DNA of 64,000 nucleotides from Acinetobacter genomosp. 15BJ (lineage in GTDB: Bacteria > Pseudomonadota > Gammaproteobacteria > Pseudomonadales > Moraxellaceae). This document shows, in pieces, positions 58,034 to 64,000 of the stretch. A program made the translations under genes and the position numbers. The notes beneath the pieces were generated by a model that saw nothing but the letters and a program-made list of their open reading frames with translations, searched no databases and was not told where the DNA came from. The stretch lies in contig NZ_KE007346.1 of the NCBI RefSeq assembly GCF_000400715.1, positions 297,962 to 361,961 on the forward strand. Reading direction: 5' to 3'. Each line of letters starts with the position of its first letter. Position 1 is the stretch's first letter.

Positions 58034-58052
58034 ATATGAAAAGTAACGTAAA

Positions 58053-59066
58053 TTAGAATTTAAATAATCCAATTCCCGCTTTCACTTCATCCAGTGTTTG
58101 TTGAGTAATGATACGGCACTTTTCAGTTCCTTGTTTGAGTACATCCATAATGTAATCTGGATCTTTTTCTAACTCGGCACGACGTTCACGAATCGGTGCA
58201 ATCAACTCTTGTAAGACACCTTCCAAGCGCTTTTTGACAGTACCGTCACCGAGACCACCACGACGATAATGTGCTTTTAACTCTTCCACTTCTTCTTTGT
58301 TTGGATCGAAAGCATCAAGATAAGTAAATACGATGTTACCTTCAACCTGACCCGGGTCTTCAATACGAAGATGATTCGGATCGGTATACATTGCATTGAC
58401 AGCTTTTTTGATGTCTTTATCCGTAGCATTCAACACAATGGTATTGCCCAAAGATTTTGACATCTTCGCTTTGCCGTCAAAACCAGGTAAGCGTGCCATA
58501 TTTGACAGTAGGGCTTTACATTCTGGTAATAGATCATGGCCAATTTGACGGTTAATACGACGTACCACTTCGTTGGTTTGTTCGATCATTGGGAGTTGAT
58601 CTTCACCAACAGGAACTACAGTCGCTTTAAATGCAGTAATGTCTGCTGCCTGTGCAATTGGGTAGCACAGGAAGCCTGCTGGAATATCACGCTCAAAATT
58701 ACGTAATTGAATTTCAGCTTTTACAGTAGGGTTACGCTCTAAACGTGCAACAGTCACGTAATTGAGGTAAATCATGGTCAATTCATTCAGCGCAGGTAAG
58801 CAAGACTGTACACAAATTGTGGTTTTGCTTGGGTCAATCCCGACAGCAAGATAATCGAGTGCAACTTGCAGGATGTTGTTGCGAACTTTATCTGGATTAT
58901 CAGCATTGTCTGTCATTGCTTGAGCATCTGCTAATAACAGATGTTGATGATGGCTATCTTGCAGACCTACACGAGAACGTAATGAACCGACAAAATGTCC
59001 AAGGTGGAGTTGTCCCGTTGGACGGTCGCCTGTCAAAATGATGGGACGTTGATCAATATTACTCAT
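58053..59066 (-). CDS. trpS: Tryptophan--tRNA ligase
   Basis: This class I synthetase of 337 residues charges tRNA-Trp. The HIGH-type motif is in DRPTGQLHLGHFVGSLRSR and the KMSKS loop is in GKAKMSKSLGNTIVL. AGFLCYPIAQAADITAF and VVPVGEDQLPMIEQTNE form the tryptophan pocket. The frame starts at 59078, but the ATG at 59066 (MSNIDQRPIIL) has a TTGGAAC element upstream and matches the usual start. The trpS terminator separates it from the sRNA candidate. Confidence 0.97.
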   Translation of the reverse strand: MSNIDQRPIILTGDRPTGQLHLGHFVGSLRSRVGLQDSHHQHLLLADAQAMTDNADNPDKVRNNILQVALDYLAVGIDPSKTTICVQSCLPALNELTMIYLNYVTVARLERNPTVKAEIQLRNFERDIPAGFLCYPIAQAADITAFKATVVPVGEDQLPMIEQTNEVVRRINRQIGHDLLPECKALLSNMARLPGFDGKAKMSKSLGNTIVLNATDKDIKKAVNAMYTDPNHLRIEDPGQVEGNIVFTYLDAFDPNKEEVEELKAHYRRGGLGDGTVKKRLEGVLQELIAPIRERRAELEKDPDYIMDVLKQGTEKCRIITQQTLDEVKAGIGLFKF

Positions 59067-59172
59067 GATATGTTCCAAGATTCAGTAATTTCATAGATAT
59101 AAGATTGATATTATTGTACGAGAAATAAATTTTTTTCGTCAGCGATTATTTTAACTTTTTCTTAAAATCATA

Positions 59173-59200
59173 TTGTGATTTCACCGCGTGATTCTACAAT
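59173..59200 (+). promoter_or_regulatory. Possible promoter for the DUF808 gene
   Basis: TTGTGA at 59173-59178 and TACAAT at 59195-59200 with a 16-base spacer lie about 30 bases before the ATG. Confidence 0.4.
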
Positions 59201-59230
59201 AGCCTTATAAATACAAACTAGGAAATAAAA

Positions 59231-60160
59231 ATGGCGAGTGGTTTATTACTATTACTTGATGATATTGCAACAATTTTAGATGATGTAGCAGTCATGAGTA
59301 AAATGGCAGCAAAGAAGACAGCAGGCGTGTTGGGTGATGATTTAGCCCTTAATGCACAACAAGTCAGTGGTGTTCGTTCAGATCGTGAGTTACCTGTGGT
59401 TTGGAGTGTTGCTAAAGGTTCATTCGTTAATAAATTAATTCTCGTTCCATTGGCCTTAATGATTAGTGTGGTTGCCCCTTGGTTGATTAATCCATTACTT
59501 ATGCTTGGTGGTCTATTCCTCTGTTATGAAGGGGTAGAGAAAGTCGTGCATATGCTGTTTCACAAAAAAGCCAAAACAGTAGAGGAGGCCAGTGAAAACC
59601 TACAACAAGTCGAGGTCGATTTAGCCAAATTTGAAAAAGAAAAAGTAAAGGGAGCGATACGAACAGACTTTATTCTTTCCGCTGAAATTGTGGTGATTTC
59701 GTTAGGTACAGTTGCAACAGCTGCATTTATGACTAAAGTGACAGTATTAAGTATTATTGCAATCGTCATGACTGTCGGGGTATATGGCCTAGTTGCAATG
59801 ATCGTAAAAATTGACGATTTAGGTTTATATCTTACACAACAAGCTTCTGAATTAAAAAATAAAATCGGTCGTGGTTTACTTGGTTTTGCTCCAATTTTAA
59901 TGAAAACACTTTCAATTGTTGGAACGGTTGCAATGTTTTTAGTAGGCGGGGGTATTATTTCGCATACCATTCCTTTATTGCATCATTTTACTGAAGAAAC
60001 GGTTGATCATTTAGAGCTCATTCCAAGTGTTGGTTCAATCATTGGTGCTTTAACACCAACCTTGATTAACTTAGGCATTGGTTTGCTTGCAGGTGCTGTT
60101 GTTCTGATCATTGTTACACTCATTCAGAAGGTTTGGTCGAAAGCCAAAACATCTACTTAA
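59231..60160 (+). CDS. DUF808 family inner-membrane protein (YedI-like)
   Basis: This 309-residue protein opens with [42 protein letters not shown], the DUF808 signature, in which the repeated acidic DD pairs stand out. Four or five transmembrane segments follow ([67 protein letters not shown]). The family is of unknown function. AGGAAATAAAA precedes the ATG. It is followed after 37 bases by the metallopeptidase gene on the same strand. Confidence 0.9.
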   Translation: MASGLLLLLDDIATILDDVAVMSKMAAKKTAGVLGDDLALNAQQVSGVRSDRELPVVWSVAKGSFVNKLILVPLALMISVVAPWLINPLLMLGGLFLCYEGVEKVVHMLFHKKAKTVEEASENLQQVEVDLAKFEKEKVKGAIRTDFILSAEIVVISLGTVATAAFMTKVTVLSIIAIVMTVGVYGLVAMIVKIDDLGLYLTQQASELKNKIGRGLLGFAPILMKTLSIVGTVAMFLVGGGIISHTIPLLHHFTEETVDHLELIPSVGSIIGALTPTLINLGIGLLAGAVVLIIVTLIQKVWSKAKTST

Positions 60161-60197
60161 ACCTAGGTCGTCATCATCAGAATTATGTGAGGTAATT

Positions 60198-61088
60198 ATG
60201 CGTTGGAAAGGTCGTCGAGTCAGTACCAATGTAGAAGACCGCCGTGGTGGTGGCGGTGCGAAAGCAGGTGGTATTAGTATTATTGGACTAGTGGTTGCTT
60301 TCGTGGCTTGGAAGTTTTTTGGGGTTGACCCTCAGCAAGCCTATCAAGCGACACAAGCTGTAACAGCACAGTCTTCTCAGCAAGGCAGTGCACCACAGAA
60401 TTTGACTGCTGAACAAAAAGAAGCCAGTGATTTTGTTGGTACAGTTTTGGCTGATACAGAAGATACATGGACACCAATCTTTCAGCAGATGGGGATGACT
60501 TATAAGCCGCCAAGCTTAGTACTCTTCAGTGGTGTGGTTCGATCAGGGTGTGGTACAGCGCAGGCTGCAATGGGACCTTTTTATTGTCCGGCTGATCAGA
60601 AAGTTTATATTGATACCTCATTCTTTAAAGAAATGCGTCAGCAAATGGGTATTTCTGGGGAACAAAATCAAACTGAACTTTCTCGTCAAGATCAGGCGGG
60701 GGATTTTGCTCAGGCTTATGTTATTGCGCATGAAGTTGGACATCATATCCAGAATCTATTAGGAATCTCTGGTCAGGTGCAACAAGCACGAGCACAGGCA
60801 AGTCAAGCACAAGGTAATCAACTCTCTGTACGCTTAGAATTACAGGCAGATTGTTTTGCAGGAATTTGGGCACATCAGAATCAAAAACGTACGCAGTTCC
60901 TTGAACAAGGTGATATTGAAGAAGCAATGGATGCAGCAGAAAAAATTGGAGATGACTATTTACAGCGTCGTGCGACTGGACAAGTTGTGCCAGATAGTTT
61001 TACTCATGGTACCAGTGAACAACGGATGCAGTGGTTCCAGATCGGTTTAAAATCAGGTGATATGAATCAGTGTAATACTTTTAAATAG
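60198..61088 (+). CDS. Neutral zinc metallopeptidase (YpfJ family)
   Basis: This 296-residue membrane-anchored protein has one N-terminal transmembrane helix (GGISIIGLVVAFVAWKFF) after an R/G-rich cytoplasmic tail. The peptidase domain contains the zinc motif HEVGHHIQNLLGI (two histidines and the catalytic glutamate), the third ligand region ELQADCFAGIWAH, and VDPQQAYQA and FYCPADQKVYIDTSFF blocks. The family is known from structures and sequence, but its substrates are not. GAGG before the ATG supports the start. A terminator follows the stop. Confidence 0.92.
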   Translation: MRWKGRRVSTNVEDRRGGGGAKAGGISIIGLVVAFVAWKFFGVDPQQAYQATQAVTAQSSQQGSAPQNLTAEQKEASDFVGTVLADTEDTWTPIFQQMGMTYKPPSLVLFSGVVRSGCGTAQAAMGPFYCPADQKVYIDTSFFKEMRQQMGISGEQNQTELSRQDQAGDFAQAYVIAHEVGHHIQNLLGISGQVQQARAQASQAQGNQLSVRLELQADCFAGIWAHQNQKRTQFLEQGDIEEAMDAAEKIGDDYLQRRATGQVVPDSFTHGTSEQRMQWFQIGLKSGDMNQCNTFK

Positions 61089-61091
61089 GAT

Positions 61092-61120
61092 AAAAAAGGA
61101 GCATTGCTCCTTGATTTTTA
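61092..61120 (+). terminator. Terminator after the metallopeptidase gene
   Basis: AAGGAGCA and TGCTCCTT form a hairpin preceded by A residues and followed by GATTTTTA. Confidence 0.75.
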
Positions 61121-61369
61121 TACGGAAGATATACGAATGAGAAGAAGAATTAACGTAAAATAAGAGCGTCTATGCTGAATTGAGGATGATTGGTTTATTG
61201 TTGTGCCTAAACCATTTGTTAATATAAATTAAATAATAAGATGGATGAATTACAGCATAGGCCTTCACTCTTTATTCAATTGCAAAGTATTTTAAATTTT
61301 ATCATTTATTGAAATCATAAAATTTAAATAAAGTTTATGTTGTTAAAATTGAATAAATAAAGAGGTCGT

Positions 61370-62869
61370 ATGGGTAACTTTTTTCTTTTGCAAGCATTGA
61401 CGGTCATTTTTGCTTTATCCATTGCGACGACCATTTTTAATAAATGAATTTTGGGTTTCCCTCAGGCCATTGGTGTTCCAATTGTCTCAGCTATTTTTGT
61501 CTTTATTTTGCAGTGGGGCGCCAGCTTATTAAATGGCAATCAGTTTATTACAATTAATATTCATAATATTGAAGCAGCTGTAAGAAGTATTGATTTTTAT
61601 GATTTTCTAATCAATGGTGTTATTTGTTTTATTTTAACTTCATCCGCACTAAAATTTAAAATTTCAGACCTGAGAAATTATTGGAAGCCGATTAGTATTT
61701 TAGCCACAATAGCATTGGTGTTGTGTGCAGGATTTTATGCCGGATTATTGTACTTATTTCAATGGTTAGTTGGTTATCCAGTCCCAATTGGTGTTTTATT
61801 ATTATTGGGAGCGGCACTTGGAGCAACAGATCCAATTGGCGTTAAAGGTGTATTAAGTTCTATTCGGGCACCACACCATTTGATTGTAAAACTAGAAGGT
61901 GAGTCTTTATTTAATGATGCAATGTGTATTGCCTTATTTATGACGCTATTAAAAGTTTTACAGGGGGAGCATTTTTCATTATTGGCAACCATAGAAACTC
62001 TATTATATGAAATCTTTGTTGCAGTGATTATTGGTTTTGCTTTTGGTTTTGCGATCTTACGTTTACTGCGTGGTAAACATGAGATGGAGTCCCTTATTCT
62101 CACTACGGCTTTGCTTGCAAGTGGTTCGTATTTAGTTGCTCTCTTTGCACATGCATCTGCACCGATTGCCTGTGTCATTGGCGGTTTGATTGTTGGTAAT
62201 AAATGGCAGGAAATTCGCGAGCAGCGAGAAATTCGAGAAGTGAATCATTTTTGGCATACAGTTGAGGGTATTATCAATTCATTCCTGTTTACTTTGATCG
62301 GTTTAGAGCTGTTTATCCTTGATTTGAGTGCCAATTTAATTATTGGCGGAATCATTGCCTTTATTATCCTGCATTTATCACGTTTTGCAGCAAATTTTGC
62401 TGCTTTCGCATTATTTCCGTCATTCCGTAATAAAAGCTATAACGGAAGTTTAGCTATTCTTTCGTGGGGTGGTGTCCGCGGAGGGATTTCATTGGCGTTG
62501 ATCCTTGCGGTGGCAAATATTCCAGAATTGAGCCAATACAGTAGTATCCTGATTGGTTACACTTTTATTAGTGTCTTGCTCTCTGGGGTGGTCTGTGGTC
62601 TAGGCTTACCCGCTGTGATGAATGCATTCTATTACAATCCGAGTGAAGAGACCCAAGGGTTGAAGGGCTTCTACCAACGTATGTGCAATAAGATGAATCG
62701 TCGTGGTTTTAAATATATCGTTGATGAGGATAGCTTGGGTAGAGAAACGATTACCATCTATAATCCTGAAATTTTATTGGATCAGAAAACTGAAGACGGT
62801 GTTGCAACAATGCATCATCCAAATAAGAGAGAAGAAGTTAAGCGATTAGAGAATCCTGATAATTTTTAA
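61370..62869 (+). pseudogene. CPA1 Na+/H+ antiporter gene interrupted by an in-frame TGA
   Basis: The gene reads as one frame of 500 codons from an ATG at 61370 with AGAGG four bases upstream. Codon 26 (61445-61447) is TGA. The residues before it (FFLLQALTVIFALSIATTIF) and after it (ILGFPQAIGVPIVSAIF) belong to the same first transmembrane region of a cation:proton antiporter, so this is not a wrong start. The remainder is intact, with GAALGATDPIGVKGVLSS, KLEGESLFNDAMCIALF and SWGGVRGGISLALILAVAN, the core motifs of the CPA1 family, and about 12 segments. A TGG (Trp) to TGA change is the simplest explanation. A TTG at 61451 could restart translation, without a ribosome binding site. Confidence 0.85.
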
Positions 62870-62891
62870 TTGCATATTTTTGTTTTTTGTT

Positions 62892-62925
62892 AAAAAAGCC
62901 TTTTTTAAAAAAGGCTTTTTATTTA
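62892..62925 (+). terminator. Terminator after the antiporter gene
   Basis: AAAAAAGCC and GGCTTTTT flank a T6A6 centre that is itself self-complementary. It lies about 25 bases after the stop. Confidence 0.8.
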
Positions 62926-63332
62926 GCCAATAAAATAAAAATTAAACTGTTTTTGAATTTTAATTAAATAGTAATTTAAAAGTTTTATTTTTTATTTAAA
63001 TAATTTATTTAAAAAGTTTGTTAAATTAAATTTAAATACCTTTTGGGAATCTAGTTATTAAATTTTTTATATTTGTTTAGAAGTGTAATTTTTATGATTG
63101 CTAGGAAAAGCTATTTTATTTTTTAATCTTTTAAATCATGATCTTATTTTGTTGTGAAAAAAAATTACAATGTAAGTTTGTTTTTTTATTTTGTGCGCTA
63201 TTTAACATTTATTTTGTTTGATTTAAAGTGGTGCTGTGAACTCTATCACTTAGAAACAATAATTTAAACTTAAGTTAATAATGTAATTAAGAATTGATTA
63301 AGAATTAATAATTTATAATGAGGAATATAACC
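62926..63332. other. AT-rich upstream region of the Bap-like gene
   Basis: This 407-bp stretch is made largely of A and T, with many TTTA runs. It probably holds the adhesin promoter and may be bent or bound by H-NS-like proteins. I see no open frame or sharp promoter in it. Confidence 0.5.
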
Positions 63333-64000
63333 ATGTCTCAAATACAGATTATTTCCAAGGAAAGTCATCAAACCCTTGTAAATACGACGGGAAAAACAGC
63401 AACATTACCCTCTGAACCTTCAGTTGTATTAATTAAGGTCTCTGCAAATGATATTTCAGTTGTTAAGAGAGATGGTGTAAATGCGGTTGTAGTATTAAAA
63501 AATGGCGAAACAATCGTTATTCATAATTTCTTTAATAATAGTGAGGTAGCAGATAACAGCCTTGTACTGCAGGGCGAGGATAATCAATTAGTCTGGGCAC
63601 ACTTTAAAGATATGGAAAGTGACGCTGACGCTGACGCTGACGCAGATGCGGATGCTGATGCTGACTCGGATGATGATGATCATGAAGGGGCTGTTTTTTT
63701 AGAAGAAACACCAGCAGTAGTACCAGAAGCGGCGGCGGCACCTGTTGAAGCAGCAACATTGCAGCCAATTCAGGCAGTAGAACCATTGCTTTATGCAGGT
63801 GAGGCATCGAGTGGTTTTAGTCCATGGTTGTGGGCTTTACCTGTACTTGCTATTGGCGGGATAGCCGCAGCAGCAAGTGGCGGCGGTGGAGGTGGGGGCA
63901 ATAACGACAACAATACAGATACCACACCACCAAATACGGATGGCGTAAAATTTAATATTGATCCAGTCACTGCAGATAACGTTTTGAATGCGGCAGAATC
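63333..64000 (+). CDS. Bap-like biofilm adhesin, N-terminal 222 codons (cut by window edge)
   Basis: The start is an ATG at 63333 with GAGGAA seven to eight bases upstream. The first 85 residues (MSQIQIISKESHQTLVNTTG, then VVLIKVSANDISVVKRDG and VVVLKNGETIVIHNFF) match the N-terminal prefix domain of Acinetobacter Bap and Bap-like proteins. A D-A repeat of about eight units ending in DSDDDDH follows (63621-63680). Next come a P/A/E-rich stretch and a hydrophobic segment WLWALPVLAIGGIAAAA ending in a glycine tract. The first repeat, TPPNTDGVKFNIDPVTADNVLNAAE, is typical of Bap Ig-like repeats. It is secreted by a type I system in relatives. The full gene is probably many kilobases long. Confidence 0.9.
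   Translation, partial: MSQIQIISKESHQTLVNTTGKTATLPSEPSVVLIKVSANDISVVKRDGVNAVVVLKNGETIVIHNFFNNSEVADNSLVLQGEDNQLVWAHFKDMESDADADADADADADADSDDDDHEGAVFLEETPAVVPEAAAAPVEAATLQPIQAVEPLLYAGEASSGFSPWLWALPVLAIGGIAAAASGGGGGGGNNDNNTDTTPPNTDGVKFNIDPVTADNVLNAAE
63621..63680 (+). repeat. In-frame Asp-Ala microsatellite in the Bap-like gene
   Basis: GACGCT/GATGCT-type hexamers encode (DA) repeated about seven times, then DSDDDD. The first copies are identical (GACGCT), and the later ones are diverged by third-position changes. Such hexamers can vary in number without frame loss. Confidence 0.85.

Larger units (their letters stand above)
57638..58052. other. yqiJ / trpS intergenic region
   Basis: This 415-bp region has the trpS terminator at its right end and the sRNA candidate with its own terminator in the middle, both on the minus strand. 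The left 120 bases presumably hold the yqiJK promoter. Nothing else is apparent. Confidence 0.55.

Noticed and set aside
61445..61447. TGA as a selenocysteine codon
   Set aside because: CPA1 antiporters are not selenoproteins, the position lies in a membrane segment and I see no SECIS-like hairpin directly after it.

Overview
The window is chromosomal DNA of a gamma-proteobacterium of the genus Acinetobacter. The evidence is the pap2-adeI-adeJ-adeK efflux operon, the gltA // sdhCDAB-sucAB-lpd-sucCD citric-acid-cycle cluster, the lipB / DUF3144 / DUF493 / rpoD run, a Bap-type adhesin N-terminus and an AT-rich base composition. From memory the AdeI and AdeK sequences are close to, but not identical with, those of A. 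baumannii, so a non-baumannii species is likely; the species cannot be fixed from the sequence alone.

Layout. 1-1343: 5' part of valS (minus). 1.7-4.7 kb: tandem pair of unrecognised paralogues, an SDR oxidoreductase and a PP-loop ATP pyrophosphatase (plus). 4.7-5.5 kb: two YbjQ-type proteins. 5.6-13.5 kb: the efflux operon (minus), with adeJ split by a 1274-bp IS3-family element flanked by a 4-bp target duplication. 13.5-14.0 kb: a promoter overlapped by a 24-bp palindrome, then a compact multi-hairpin segment between 12-bp direct repeats. 14-19 kb: Gcr-type membrane protein, ispB, rplU-rpmA, a pirin. 19-26 kb: lolA, an RsiV-like lipoprotein, serS, cysG, trmL, a VOC protein, and an HxlR regulator divergent from a flavodoxin-like protein. 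26-31 kb: PuuP-like permease, SCP2-domain protein plus iron alcohol dehydrogenase, lipB, DUF3144, DUF493. 31-40 kb: rpoD, small acidic protein, UPF0149 protein, LysE/LysR pair, DedA, trhO, DUF1289 protein, DKNYY-type membrane protein.

40.2-54.3 kb is the TCA block: gltA on the minus strand, then sdhCDAB, sucAB, lpd and sucCD on the plus strand. Terminators follow sdhB, lpd and sucD, and there is a structured leader before sucA, so it is several transcription units. 54.4-59.1 kb (minus): an orphan Hint-domain protein, the yqiJ-yqiK flotillin pair, a probable sRNA with its own terminator, and trpS. 59-64 kb (plus): DUF808 protein, YpfJ-type zinc metallopeptidase, a CPA1 Na+/H+ antiporter gene broken by an in-frame TGA at codon 26, and the first 222 codons of a Bap-like adhesin.

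The items most worth following up are the IS insertion that inactivates adeJ, the structured insert at 13774-14008, the stand-alone Hint protein, the nonsense codon in the antiporter, the trpS-adjacent sRNA, the hairpin leader of sucA and a 34-codon reading frame with a very good ribosome binding site between gltA and sdhC. I saw no tRNA, rRNA, CRISPR array, prophage or dedicated defence system.
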